Shown here: in pieces, positions 1 to 14,500 of the stretch
Layout: each line of letters opens with the position of its first letter
How positions within the stretch are numbered: the stretch's first letter is position 1
Origin: Hemicentrotus pulcherrimus
Lineage: Eukaryota > Echinodermata > Echinoidea > Camarodonta > Strongylocentrotidae
Reading direction: 5' to 3'
Length of the DNA: 41,175 bases
Assembly: GCA_003118195.1 (NCBI GenBank)
Contig: BEXV01000161.1
Span: forward strand, 29,512 to 70,686
The notes under the pieces: model-generated
Told to the model about the DNA's origin: nothing
Databases searched by the model: none
What the model saw: the letters and a program-made list of their open reading frames with translations, nothing else
Made by a program: the position numbers and the translations under genes

Positions 1-1713
1 ATTTTCTGATGTAGGAATTCTAAATCCTGAAATTTCATGTGCTCTTTTATTCTACCAGCTGCATAACTTTTCGGCGGCGTGGAGCATGGGGTCAAAGGAG
101 AGCGGCTTGATTCCAGTCCTTGTCTATCAAGTCCCTGCTTAAATTGTGCTTAAGTTAAGTAGCCCCTTCTCACTTAAAATTTGAAGCCACTCAGGCAGAT
201 TGGCCAATGGGAGCACGTTCTCTAGATGTACAGTGCTCGATGCGGAAAGTTCTTTCTCTTGATCGCTTTATTCTAAATTTTGCTGGTTCTGGTTTGAAAG
301 TTATGAAAGTGAACAGGTGAAAAATAATTTTCTTTTTTTTTTCTTCTTCAAATTCATGGTATTTAGATTTTTCCATGAGAGAAAATCAGAAAATCAAAAT
401 CAGAGACTGAAGCTTTCAGTCCAAGGCTCCATAAGCTACTAGTATGCTATGCTGGTCATTAAGCTATGCATACCCCCCCCCCTCAAGTTCAGAATATATG
501 TAGAACCAAGATAAGCAAAAGATATTACCCTACATGTATTTCTGACCCAAAATCACCGAATCAAAGAATTTTGGGCCTTTGACAAACAGCTGCATCCTCT
601 GCATTCTCTAAGGTTGTATGTAAAGTTTAAGATATAAACCATTTCGTTATATACAAATGGAACAATCCCTATCAAACAAGAAAATTCTGTTTAAAAAACT
701 GCTCAAATGTGTCTGCATTCTGCTTAACCCCTGAAGTATTCAGCAATGTGTGCACTAAAGCACAGTTTCACTTACAGTTGCATTGATGATGCAATGATGT
801 TGAGTTTGGATTCTTCAGTGTTACTACATTTATAGGGCTCACATTAATGACAAATTTAGTAGAGGATACACATACATGTAGGACTGTACACTATTCAAAT
901 TTAGATTGAGGAGTACTTACCATAAACATGGAACTTGATGTTGGTTGGAAACACATTAATAACATGTTTTTGTCATACATGCTGATAAGAAAAAAATCCA
1001 GAATATCAAATCTGAAACTTCACTGAGAGATATTCTACATTTCTGCTAAGCATTCAACTAATAGTGACTGATGTTCACATACTGTATATACATGTAATTA
1101 ATAATATGTTACCGGCATGTTTTATTGCAGGACTCCATTTTTGTTGCTATCCTATTCCTAGATGAATGTTATAAGCTTGATTTTGTGGCCATATTCTACA
1201 TTTTAATAGTAGTGTGTTCCTTGGTTGCCTATACAAGATTTCAGAAAGCATGATCTTTTCAAGACATTCAAGGTGATGAAGTCTAACTGTGTTTCACTTC
1301 TAAATGATGTTTTCTCCTTTGGAAATTCCCAATTATTCCTTTTTCATATATTGTATGCATATTCAATGCATTAAACTCAGAATCAATGTTCATTCTGTAA
1401 CCAAACGAGCCCAAACATAATACTTTGAAGAGCCTCGTCAGTCATCACTTAAAAAAAAGAAGGCCATACAATGCACGATAAAGTAAACATTAAAAGGGGA
1501 ATTGAGAAGATAATTGTAACTACAAATTACCCTATATTTGAAAGGAAAAATGGGATCATTTTGTATCGTCATACATGTACAGTGTACGTATATAGAAATT
1601 TGAAAATTAACAAAATTTGATTTTCTGACCCTTTTATTTCCACAATACTGCCCCCCACCATGTGGTTGATTAATTTAATTGTTATTTGTTATTTTTTTTC
1701 TTTTTCCAAATAG
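1..1713. other. Upstream region or first intron of LRRC49
   Basis: Apart from the weak start-codon candidate near 86, I see no coding signal. It holds a T-rich run at 329-345, a poly-C run at 474-482, and several TACATGTA palindromes (for example 531, 873, 1572). A polypyrimidine tract at about 1691-1709 leads into the acceptor at 1711-1713. The short minus-strand open frame at 191-376 has no protein-like character. Confidence 0.6.
86..142 (+). other. Possible upstream start-codon exon for LRRC49
   Basis: A short, relatively GC-rich patch contains an ATG in a strong context (A at -3, G at +4) opening 18 codons before TAA. Possible donors at 116 (GTCCTT) and 131 (GTCCCT) would leave phase 0, which fits the exon at 1714, but both are weak. 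The start could equally lie left of the window or elsewhere in the first 1.7 kb. I record it only because the exon at 1714 opens with a splice acceptor and must have something upstream. Confidence 0.15.
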
Positions 1714-1803
1714 GTGAATTCTCTTGGCCTGCAGTTCAGTCTCAAAGCCAATGCCTCTTCAGTGAATGAAAGACCTGGAGGCAAAGCACCTCAGCCACCC
1801 CAT
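1714..1803 (+). CDS. LRRC49: LRRC49 coding exon, N-terminal (first traced)
   Basis: Thirty codons, phase 0 at both ends, between acceptor TTTTCCAAATAG and donor CAT|GTAAGC. It starts VNSLGLQFSLKANASS. The human N-terminus, as I recall it, has a similar VN-x-GL stretch, so this probably is the homologous segment. An upstream exon with the start codon is required. Confidence 0.72.
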
Positions 1804-4800
1804 GTAAGCTCCTAGAAATAAGAATTCATTTACGCATTAACTGTAACATAAATGTTAATGATCTTTGAAGTACTAACTCTAACATTTTGTCTGTTTATAA
1901 CTAGAAGGGCGTTGAATCAAATGTGTATGAAAGGATACAAATAAAAAGATACTAGTTAACATCCATCTAGCTCCCTAAATGGATATATATATTTTTTTAA
2001 CAGATGTGTACCGGTATTGATCAATCATAATATGATTAATTATGCCTGACCTTCAACATCACCATCCAAGAGAAGTGACTCAGTTTCATATCTAATTTTT
2101 CAGTTTTATTCTGTAATTTATTACTACATTGCATATAATGCGGATTTGTGACCACAATTTGTACGTCCCTTGAAAGACCAGTGCCAGAAATGAAGAGAGC
2201 AACCAGTGACATGAATGGCCTGCCAAGGTTCAAGTCCAACTTAAAGTCGGTCTTAGTCTTTGTAAAGCACTGCCATTGAACTATATAAAGAATGCTCAGA
2301 CTGTATCCCTGTGCAATATTCATAATTACCTTTTTAAATGAAAGTGAGAGATGAAAGTGAGGCACATTTGCACTTCTCTGAGGTCAAGGCATTGCAATGC
2401 ATTGAGCTTATGCATGGCTTATTAGTATGCATATACATGTAATATGATGCTAATTAGTTTATTTCCATCTTTAAAAAAAACAAAACATGAATTCAGAAAA
2501 CAGGTTTAAAAAGGTTTGCAAGATATACATGTAATGTAGTTTTCAGGTCATTGTCCTGTTAAAGCTTATCTGCCATAGTTTACAGGAGTGATTTGAGCGC
2601 TCTGCAAGGTCACTGGACAGATGGTTTTCTCATCAACTCAGCTCTCAGATAACATAAGAAAAAGAGGATCATGGGGGACCAATGGTCACCGATTAGGCAC
2701 TGTTTGCTATATAGAGGGAGCAAGTACCTACAAGTAGTGCAGTGGGCCTTTAAAATAATGCATTTTGGTGGTGTAAAATAGTGTGTCACTTACGATTGAT
2801 AACACATTGGATGAGCAAGAAGTTGAAATCCAGGTACATGTATTTCAGTTTACATTGCTATACATGTATATTAAAATCATGTCATCAGGTTGAAGGGTAC
2901 CAATCACCTAACAATAATTTGTGTCTAGAATCCAGTTGGTATGTTCATGTGTGTATAACCAATCAAGTTTATACAGTTTTATTAAAGTTAAATATGAAGA
3001 AAGTAGGAATGGACAACTGAATTAAAATACAAAAAATAGCAAGTGCATGTTTGCATAACTTAACATTTTCATCTACCATATCTACATCTTATCTTCTAAT
3101 CTTCACTCAAATATACAGATGTTTCTCAGTATTTTAGTTATTTCATGTTTTTGTTTTTTTTTGTTTTTTTTTGTTTTTGTTGAGTGGATGGATGTACACA
3201 AAATATCAAGACAAAAGAATACATACATTTTGTGTGCTTTTTTCATGATGTGTTCACATAGAAAGCAAGTTACATTAAATAATAGTAGGACTCCATTTGG
3301 TTTTCTCTAGGAATCTTGGATACCTACAAACATGTTGTCATGTGAACCATTCATTTTGTACTGAAATGGATGTACATTTTTTTCTCAATATATTTAAAAA
3401 AAAAGAACCTTTCTTTAATTAAAAAAACACACCTGCAAAACAAGATGACCATCATTGAAGAATACAAAAAACATGGGGGCTTAGGACAAAAGACCCCCCC
3501 CCCCCGAATCAGAAAAGAGCCTCCGTAAATTTGCATAGAGTTCAATGCAAAACAAATTTTAGAGTGTTCTTTTTATGCAGGCAAGCTTGAAAGGTAGCCC
3601 CCCAATAAATATTAATTTTTTCCCTGATGACCATCCACACAGTAATAAAAAGGTATTTCATTTACAAAGGAAAATATGGGTGCTTAATTACCTGTGTGGT
3701 AGGCAGGCATGTGGGAAAATTGCAGTTCAGGTTCATCAAATTCTACTATGAGGAGAGGTATTATTCATCTTTTTCTTTCCCGCTCCTTATTCAACTCCTC
3801 AACATTCTTTACCACTCCCCTCTTTCCCTCTCTCTCTCCTCTCCTCTTCTCTCTCCTCTCTCCCCTCTCCTCTCTCCCTCTACATGTATTTCTCTTTCTC
3901 CTATCTTTTTCTCTCTCACTTTACATGTATATCTTTTTCTCCCCCTCTCTCCCCTGTCTTTCTCTCAATCAATATGTCTTTTGTTTACATTGTATTATCT
4001 TCATATTCATACCTTCAAACACGACCAGTAAATCCTATCCACTTTACCAATATTACTCTTATCATTGAAAAACAATAACTACCTGTAGAGGCAGGTGAAG
4101 TTTGCAATATGATGCAGGCTTCATGCAAAGGAGTTTGGTAGGTGAGAACTTCAGAGAAGATTTGTTTCATATCCTTGTACTTTACCATTTTTCGTTTCTA
4201 TTTAATGGCTATTAGCAAATGTAACTGAGGAGGGTTTGTACTCCAGACTGCTACACCCTTCAATTTTGTTTTAAAAATCGTTGTACCAATAATTCTTTTA
4301 TCCATTAGGCCCATCTTTCCTACTCATATTCTATATTCTTACTGAATGTTTCTGTATCACCCTAGGCTGCTACACATGTATCTAGTTTAATATGTACACC
4401 TACATTATAGACAAATAAAGCTCCTTGCCTAGACTAACATCGCACATATACATTTGTAGTGTGTACAATCGATGTTGCTAGGATGCAATGACACTTTTAG
4501 AAACGACGGTGACAGCTGAATATATCCAAGTTCACAGCCGTTCATTCATTTATTGCACCCTATCATTTCTGAATATCAATAATTTCACAATAGATTCTGC
4601 ACCCTGCAAAGATGAAACCATTCTTATTGCCTATTGACCCAATGGTAGTCAGATTCTAACGACTGGTCACAAAGATTGATCTGGGATTAGAAAAGAATTC
4701 AAGTAGCTGCACTTTAGGTATTGATTACATGCATGGCTTTTCATCTTGAGTAAACCGCTAGCTCTTTTCCATGGTCAAACTTTGACACATTAATGATACC

Positions 4801-5483
4801 TCTGGCTCATTACGTCTGTTTGTGAGAAAAGAGAGAAGAATACATCTGATTGTTCAATAACACCGGACTATTTAAATAGAATCTGAGAATGAAGCAGAGA
4901 CTAGAGAAGGGAATGCTCTGTTTGTTTTTGAGCTGTCATGAAAAGAGTCAGCTCTTTTGTGTTGCTATTCAATCTCATACTTTGGGGGGGGGGCAGGGAT
5001 CCATCACCCATTTTTAAATTCTCCCTTTCAATTCTTTTTTATGATTGACTTATCTCACTTTACCATCCCTAACAATACATGAGTAGATTTCATATTTATT
5101 CTGGGATGTATTTAATTGTTCTCTTTGTATACATGTACCCGTTTCTCCTCTTTGCTTTCCAAACCAATACTATCATGTGTTTACAAACAAGATTACCCCT
5201 TTCATATCCTTGCTCATCCTGTACTCATCCTTTTTCTTAGTGTCCATGTTTTTGTTCTTCTTCCTGCCCCCAACTATCCACCTTACAATAGACACAATAG
5301 TATACATATCTATTTGAAAAAGCCCTTTTTTATGAGCAGTATATTTGCCCTTGTTGGAGATGATCCATAAAGGTATGTCAATGGACATGCATGGTACAAT
5401 GTACATGTAGCTCATTTCAAGAGAGTAGATCTATGGACCAGGGTTGAACACTAAATCTCTTATTGACCTACTTCTCCCCTCCC

Positions 5484-5554
<71 letters not shown>

Positions 5555-8500
5555 ACTCCCNGTGCTGATATTGTGTTTGTTGGATTTTTCATTCACAGTC
5601 ACTGTATCTCATTTTCATTGATGGTGCTTTATCAAAACGTCTTGCGGTTAATCATTGATCCAATGACAGTCATTAGTCAAGATAAGGGATTCACAGTTTC
5701 TGACATATACTAGACTGGATAGTGAGATATTTTGATCCACAATCTTCTGTGATTTTCTTTCTTCTTTAGTGTCTGAGTCCAGAGAAATGCTATTTAATGG
5801 AGATTATGGCTTCTGTCATTTCAGCTTGTTTGAAACAGTTATTTTGATATATCATCTGTGCTTGTTTTGATTTTGGAAATATATTCAGCATCTCAAATTG
5901 TGGAAGGAGTTCACGAACTGGATTTGCTCCATGTGCAGTTTGAATACTTGGGGCTCTACAAATATTTGGATGGGGAATCGGTTGGCAAACAGTCGATTAG
6001 GAAATGTTTCTGGGTTGATTTCCTTTGAGTGCTGCAGAATAAAATGAAGAAACATAGGAAATTCTCTCCATGTCCATGGAGCAAAAAATCCATCTCTCAG
6101 TTTTAGATTGAATTTCTGAAAGCGAACTTGATTTACATGATAAATTCTAGGGGAATGCTGGGGAGAGTTTCATCAAGCTTTGTGGCACAAGGATGAGAAA
6201 TATTTGAACCATGCAGTGTATTTCATGCCCTCTTGATCTCAAAAGATCACAACCGTCTCAAATATCAAACTACCAGGAGCATACTACCAGAATAACTTGG
6301 CAGAGTCAACGATGTGCAACATAAACTCCACGAGAGGGCCGTTTTATGAGTTTAATTTGCAGAAAGTATTTCTTTTACCCTACTTTGTGATTTGAGTTTT
6401 TGGTATGAAAGGAGTTCTACTCAAGCTAGTTCACATATACAAAATGGTTAAGGAATGGTGAATAAACTGTGTTAATGAGATCCAGACTTCCAGGCCAGCC
6501 AAAGGAATGATGTTGCAGTGAACTTGAAAACTTGAAGAGTGTCACAGCCAGACTCACAGCATGTATTCATTCTATTTTGAGACAGACTGCATGAAGAGTG
6601 AACATTGTTGTAGATAGTTTGAATCATCTGATAGCCTACTATTCACATCTGCCTATCTTAATATTCAGATCATGGAGCAGAGAAAAAAGGTAGCAAATAC
6701 GTTTAAGCCGAAAGAGAATCAAATGCTATTATGTTTGTTGAGTGTGTACATGTGCATATTAAACACACCATTCAGTTGTCAGTGAAGAAGGATTTGTTTG
6801 ATGGGATAGCAAGGCCAAAGACCACATTGACTAACGATATCAAGTATGTATGTTTGAAGCATCAAAGTACGTGACTTGTGGATGTGTACAATGTATGCAG
6901 AGTTGCAGACATGACTGTTGAATTTGAATTTGAATGTATTCCAATGTTGAAATGAAGACAAGACTTAAGGACTGCAGTAATGCAATTATGAGGAAAGCTC
7001 ATGAATTAAGAAAGTCAGGGGATACCCTGTCTCTGCCTGTGATATCAGTAGTAAGTATATAATGTTCAAAGATGATACCGGTATGTTGCATTATATTGAG
7101 GATTTGTTAGGTGCTGGAATGTAATAATGAAAATATGAAGTTATGAACGTGAACAGTTTAGAAAAAGAGATACAGATAGATGGAAAGAGGGAGAGAGAGA
7201 GTGAGAGTGAGAGAAGGGGGAATAATGTGTATGTCATAGATAAGGATTTTAATTCTTCAAAAAATATGCATGATATTACTGTGACATATGCATGTAACTG
7301 CAATTCAATTCATGCTTATTTTGAAGTGTGCTTTTTTTTACTCATTCGCTCACCAAAAAAAAAAAATCCTGTTATGTATTCTGTACATGTGGTATTTTGT
7401 TAAATCAAATACTGTTGTCTTTCTTCAACAAACTACTGGTCGCTCCTCATGATTCTAATTCAACTTAATTAATGATCACTCTTAACTGTATCGATCAGCA
7501 GGAAGATTTTCAGCTGACCATCCAGAAGATTCCGACCATGCCTACGGCACCGTACGCCTTTGCAATGCAGAGCAAAGGGTTTTCACAAGATGATACCTTT
7601 GTGACAGAACCAGATAATGTATTTGATGTAATTATATTTTCTCTCTTCACAGGCACTTTTTTTTGTGTATTCAAATCATTTAGCCTGCACAGCAGAAGGG
7701 CACTCCATGGTTATGGACACAAATGCACGATTGCACGTTATACAGGTGTTACTTTTACACGTCTTTGTATAGCATACAGTGTAGATGCATTGGTAGTAAA
7801 AGATATTTCAGTTCCATTATCTTTTCCATTGGTTGTTGGTGTTCAACATTTTGTTTTTCAAGTATGCTATGGAATTTTTCTATTAATATGACTTGCAAAA
7901 TTATGTGAGGATCGAGGAGGAGGAGGAAAGAAGAATTTGTGCACTGCAAAGTAGGATATTTTTACCATTTGGTAATACTTGTACGTTATAGGCATGGTTT
8001 TCTAACTCTCAGACATTCAATATACTCACCTCACTTTAAGTACATCCATCACATCTCACTTTATATCATCATCGTGCGATTGGTCAATTTATTTGTGCAC
8101 CTTAGCTTCAAGAGTTTTAGTATGATGGTATTGGGTAATTGCTACTTGTCACCCCACACTCTCTATCATGTTCATGGTATGAACGTATTTTGGAAAAATG
8201 GTTGTTTGACTCAGCAGCACATAGTCCACAGATCAACGATGTTTGATAATGTACATTATTATGTCAATATTGTATGAATTAAAATTCACTCCAGTTGATT
8301 AATTATACATCTTTCTTTTGAGTACAGATTTGAAATTAAATGCTTATTTTGATATAAAGCAATTTTTTTTATATATGTAACTAAGATCAATGAATTCATC
8401 AGAATAATTTTAAAAAGTTCAACATGATAATGAAAAATTAACCAACTACATGTACATGTATCAATTATAAAGAACAAATATCTAAGCAGTCCAACACTTT

Positions 8501-11500
8501 ATCTACATGTATGTACATGTTTATGTGTCAAAGTCGAAAAACTGATAATTTTATCTGATCTTATTTTTTGTATTTTTCTTCATCACTTAAAAGATAAATC
8601 ATTATGTGACAACAACAAAAGGGGGTACATGTGTATTGAGGTTTTGGAATCTTATACTGATTTGATTGACATTTTAATAGACAACTCTGTATACTATTGT
8701 ATGTCTCATATCCCTCTGGCTTTACTCCAGATTAGTTATATTTTTAACAATTTTTGTTTATCATTGTTCATTCCTTTTTCCCCTTGAAACGTTTACTATG
8801 GTCTATTGTCTGATTTCTTTGCTTACACTCAAGAGTCAAAGCCAGTTTTCCTTAGAGTTAGATTGCTCATAAAAACCCTGCTTTTGCTTTTTCACTAATA
8901 TGCATACATGCACAATACCTCATTTCTCATAGAACTCAGAGTTCCGGTTGGGTCGAGACCCTGGCCAGAGCTATCGGTCAGCTTTCCAGCAGGATTACCC
9001 AGCCAGCCAGCATGCCTTACATAGCAGCAGACGCTCCAGCCAACCTGTATCAGCTGAAATCCAGCAAGACCATTCACTGTCTGCATCCTATGGAGGTTCG
9101 TCATGTTAAATTTTTATCCCATTCTGGGAATATACATGTATTTACACCTTTTCAGATTGCCTACATTGGTATTTTCAATTTCTTTAGATGATACGTTTTG
9201 TAAACATTTGAAATGGAACTGTACAGTGTGAGTCCAAAAAGAAAGTTGCTTATTATTTATTAAAAAAGAAAATCATCTATGAACAGTAAAAGTTGATTTT
9301 GGCACTCTCGCAAACAATGCCTCCTGTTCATCCAAGCATGAACACATACCACACAAAACTGATAGTGAATGATTTGGGATAAAACACTCTTTCATAAGAT
9401 GTATAATAATTTACTGTTTATTGATCATTTATAGATAATTAGCAATTTTCTAGGTGTAAACTTAATTTTGACTCACACAGTATTTGATAAGTATTTATTT
9501 ACATTGTGTTGCAAAAACAAAATGAAAAAATACACAGTATGAGCTTATAATCATGTTGAATCAAATAATATATTAGTGATATATATGTATTTTAGTTAAA
9601 GTAATTCATAAATTTATATCAAAAGTATAATACATGTATATCCAAACCTGTTTTCAGCACCATAAATCACTGTCTCCAATGTTTATGTTGCTTATAGAAA
9701 TTACTGAGACTGCTTTTCCCAGAATACATGTAGAGTACACTAGTGACTACCACAGTTCTACCATGAGAAGGAAGGGCATGATAGGGGATAGATCACATAC
9801 ATATTTTAATACATTTTTAGTGAGGGGAGGGGTGGGGGAGAGGGGGGGGGTCACCGGAAACCAGGCAATGTTTATGACATAAACTTGCAGAAGATTTAAG
9901 CTAGTGCGTAAATCAAAAATGATGTAAAAAATGTCTTTGACATCCTCATTTTTATTAACAAGAGTTCAGTGTTCAGTTTTAGTACGTGGCTTACCCTTTG
10001 GTATGCCTCATATTGGTAATCTATTAAACTACAAAAAAAACCTGCATAAAACTTTGCAAGTTATTTAATGAGGGCTTGTCATGGCAAGAAACTTTAGAAT
10101 GTTTTAAAGTTCAGTTTGTCCTAGTTTAATTGTTCAAGATTTAACCAAAGTCAAAAGGCACAGTTCATCTCAAATATGTATGTTATATGCTTGCACTAAG
10201 AAGTTTTAAAATGTTTACCTTCAGTGATAAGATTTAAAGATGGCTAGTGTACTGTATAATTGCAAGATAGAAATAATATTGCACTGCAAACTCTGTCTAC
10301 CCCCCCCCCTCCCTTCCCCTCCACCCCCATCAGGTCACTCTGACTCCCACACCCCTCGACACAGGCAGGTACACCACCCTGCTACTGCTTTCGCCACCCA
10401 GCTGACAGACCTAGACCCCACCAACTACCACCAGCCTGCCCCGCCCAGAGGGGATGATATGCCCTCCGTCTACACCCAGTCCCACTCTCACTCGCAACCC
10501 TCCCACCCCTCCCACTCTCATGGAGCCACACGCCAGATCCAGAGCGCCGGGTCGGTCCAGTCGCGCCAGGTCAAGCCCACGTCCTATGTCCCAGGTAATT
10601 ATTCTGTTTTACATAAAGGGGATTCATTATTGTTTTTGGTATGGAGCAATCACATGACACTTTCACTTTCAATGCCCTGGGCCCTGTCTTGTGAACAGTT
10701 GTAGTTGATTCCAATTGATCGGAATTCGATAACAATTGCATCTTTGCACTAGAGAGTTTGGAGTTTGTACATTTGTGATTAAATTCTAGGACTTGTGCTC
10801 AATCTTGATTAATCACACCTCTTCATAAGACAGGGTCCTCATTATATTTCATCCAGTTATGTTCACTTTTTTGTCACTACAGGGGACAAAATCACAATTG
10901 TTTCACCCCCACATTGAACTTGATTTCCCTGTCATAGTTTTTGATGCAATATTTTATGCAGTTAGTGTCACATGCAGGGCACCTATCTGGGATTTCCCCC
11001 ACTTCCTCCTAATCCCAAGCACTCACTTGAAATATTGAAATATCACTTACCTACACATATTTGCCCTCACTGCAGATCTGGTGACATATTACTCACATAG
11101 AAATATATATTCCTTGCACTTTGTAAATACTTCTATTTATTTTAATTCAAGCATTAGACAGGTAATGAAGGTATCAGTTCTGTGAAGAATAAATTTACAT
11201 ATATGATATCTCTGGCATACTGACTATTTGACTTTAGATTGAATCTAAATCAACCGATTCCAACACTTTCCCAACGTTGCGTTATGTTGGTAAAAAGTCA
11301 TTGTACCTTTGATGAGTTAAAACAAAAATATACATTTGTTTAAAAGAAAATCTTCATTTTTATTACATATCATTATGTCTGTAACACTGATATGTAATGG
11401 GACAAATTACTATGTGTATTCTTCTTTTCATTTCAAATACAAAGAGAACATGTACTATTCCATAAGTAAGTACACTAAGTAAATCTAACTCTCAGTGCCT

Positions 11501-14500
11501 TAAATAATCCTTGATTTCCCCCCTCCCCTCAACACAAAAACTTCAAACTAGTGTAGATTACTTACAAATATGATCATTTGTTTATAATATTGCTTTTTAA
11601 TAAAGATCCGGGCTTACTTACTCTTGCTAAATGTGAAAGAATATTTCACAACTTTTAATCCATTACAAAGGGTTTGGAAGATATTGTCAGTTTCTATAAT
11701 AAATCATTACCCCTAACCAATCTCTTTGCAAAATTTCTCTCTTTTGTGAATAAAAATTGGAACAATTGGATGTTTAACACAGTAGTTTGTTAGAATTAAA
11801 AGGCTAAGAAAGAAACTAAACATTCTTGCTCTCAAAGTCAAAAATATTTTTCTTAACAGTGTTTTAACAAAGTAGTGAAGTAGAAAGCAAGTGCTACATA
11901 TACTTGTTTTAAAAGTCATATATGTAGTTTGTGTGCTTAGATTTAAAGCATGAGCAGCTAACAAGAAAGAAACACTTCAATATGCTGAAATTTGTATGAT
12001 TTGAGTGTGCATTTTCCAGCTAACTTCTGGAGAACTAACTTTTAGAAATGTCTAGAAAATACCTTCATGTAGTGTTGACAAATTTCCATCAATATTCAAG
12101 TTGAATGCTTAGGATTATCCACACCATTGGAGGGAAATGTGTCTCATAACACTAGTGTAGAGGCTAGCAAAGCTATTTTACATGGACACGGTGGGCCTAT
12201 AATCATAGCAAGTGTTCATATTTTGTTTGAAAGGAATATGACAAAAACACCAATGCTGCACCCTTTTATTTAGATAATTAGATATTATCACCATGTCAGA
12301 TGTCCAAGCTATGGCCATCATAACTATAATGTCTGTAGAAGATGGTACACTGCACATGTACAATAAATAAGACTTTTAAAGTTATTCACAATCAAATTAT
12401 TTTGATATCTCATTTATGTGATATACAGAATCTTTAAATGAAATCATAACTATTCTCTTCAAATATAGAGGGTTTGCATGTACCAGTTGTGGACTTACTT
12501 CATATTAGAGATCTCTGTAAGTTATCTCAGATGCATTCAAATTGAGAATGTCCAAACTTACATGTTGCTGCTTTTTTCGTCAGTGTTAAGAATCTTCGTA
12601 ATTCATGAGTGTTGTCAGCTCTATTTGTATGTTTTGTCAAAGGTACATCAAGCATGTTTTTTGTTAGTTCTACATTTAAGTATGAAATTTGATTGGGTTC
12701 ATGATGCTCGTAAGGCTTCTTCACATAAGCCGTGCTAAACCATGGCAGTTTACCAAGGTTTTTTTAAAGTGTTCTTGAGCATACTGCTCTTCACATTTTT
12801 ATATTATCTATAAAAAAACACATTGATGTGAGCATGCGTAGGATGTTGTTGCGCACATCTTCTTTTTCATCCCCAATTGTCATTCAATTAGTAAACAAAA
12901 AACTGCGGCATATGTGAATAAGCCTTTCTTCTTTTTAAAAGATTTTTGATGGGGTACTAAAAACAACCAAATGTACCTGAGAGGTACACAGAAAAGAAAT
13001 GAAGTTTTGATGGTATGAAGATAACTACATAGTTTAAAAGTGGTTCTACCTCTGCCATGATAAGGGGTATTTTAGCACCTTCTTCTTGAACTTCTTTGGG
13101 GAATCTTAACCTTTACTCTTGGTTCTATTAAAGGGGACACAGCACTGGGTACCTATGGGTCGGTACATGAACATCTTGAGCTGTTTGATCACATTTTCAT
13201 GACGTGTTTGTCTGTTGCACATTCCCTTTTTTGTTGTTGCTTTCATTGGTGATTGCTTCAGATGAGAGTCCAGATGAACATGAACCATCTTCAGGTAGTG
13301 TATGGATTTCAGCACAATAATTTACATTAAAAGTCATTGTGCAAAGTGTGTAATGAGATGATCCTTTGATAATGGCCAGCCTCACATAATAATAATGCAA
13401 TTTCTGGTCAATGATTCTCATTTTGAATATATAAATTGTTACATGTATTTGCCACATTATGATGAATTGAAATCACTCATTTTTTGCTGGATGAAGTATA
13501 TTTTGCTGACAAATTAGGTGACTATTATAAACACCATTTATAGTGAAAACAGCATACTGTAAATATATGTAAAACTAGAAACATTTGCTTGTGAAATGTT
13601 CATGAATTCTGCCTTTGATTTACATTCACGAAAAAGAACAATATAATAATGCTTTAAAAGAAAAACGGCTGAATTTTTGCAGCTTGGAGAAGTTACTTGC
13701 CATGGAAATTGCACTCAATTACAATTTTTAAAAAGCTTCATGTCATGAAAGTGTCTAGTGTTACAGTATACAAATGACCACCTGTTTTTCAGTGTTGATG
13801 CACCTTTTTATGAATATATTTATTGTCTTTATAATTTTTGTATTATTATTTCACATGATGTGATTTGCCTAGCATGCACAGACATTAGATGTTGCCTTTG
13901 TTGTGTCATTTGTACTTCTGACCTGTCATATGAATTACCGGTAGTATAGATAATGCACAGTATTGGTTAAATTCAGATGAATGAAAATATACTTTTCTAA
14001 ACTTTGCATGTTCCCACAACGGATATTGAGAAGCAATTTCCCAAGGTACACGCTTTTTCTCCCCCAACGATTTCCATGTCTTTGACCAATACTGTGTATT
14101 ACATTGTACCTTCAATAATGTGCCTTTATTTTATGTGTGAATCATTTTGTTTTGCTAGATAAATCTAAGAAATATAATTTACATAATTACAGACTGTGCA
14201 GAAGTAATTGTTTTACTGTCTCGCATTGTCAAAGGTTTACATTTTTAATGAAAATTAATGAACATATAGTATTTTGTAAGTTTGAAAAGGGGAACATTAA
14301 AAAAAACAAAGCAACATAAAATATTATGTAGAAAAATTTTATTGCTAGTTATTGCAATCTTAGATTTTCTTTGTCTAGGCATCACATTGATATAGAGAAT
14401 AGAATTTAATTTCTCTGTAGAATTAGATGATGCAGTAGAGAAAATTTGTTTTCTTTTGCACAGCATCAGAATGTGTAGCAGGTTTGTACGTGTAGATGCA

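Noticed and set aside
191..376. 61-residue minus-strand frame
   Set aside because: Lys/Glu-rich by A/T composition, no family resemblance.
3627..4078. Three overlapping frames over CT-rich DNA
   Set aside because: Ser/Leu/Pro strings dictated by composition; intronic within LRRC49.
7723..8277. Plus-strand frames downstream of the 7502 exon
   Set aside because: Hydrophobic chance translation of intron sequence; no acceptor and no codon-like composition.
11151..11160. Possible 10-bp microexon between AAG and GTAATG
   Set aside because: Not a multiple of three and would break the phase between neighbouring LRRC49 exons.
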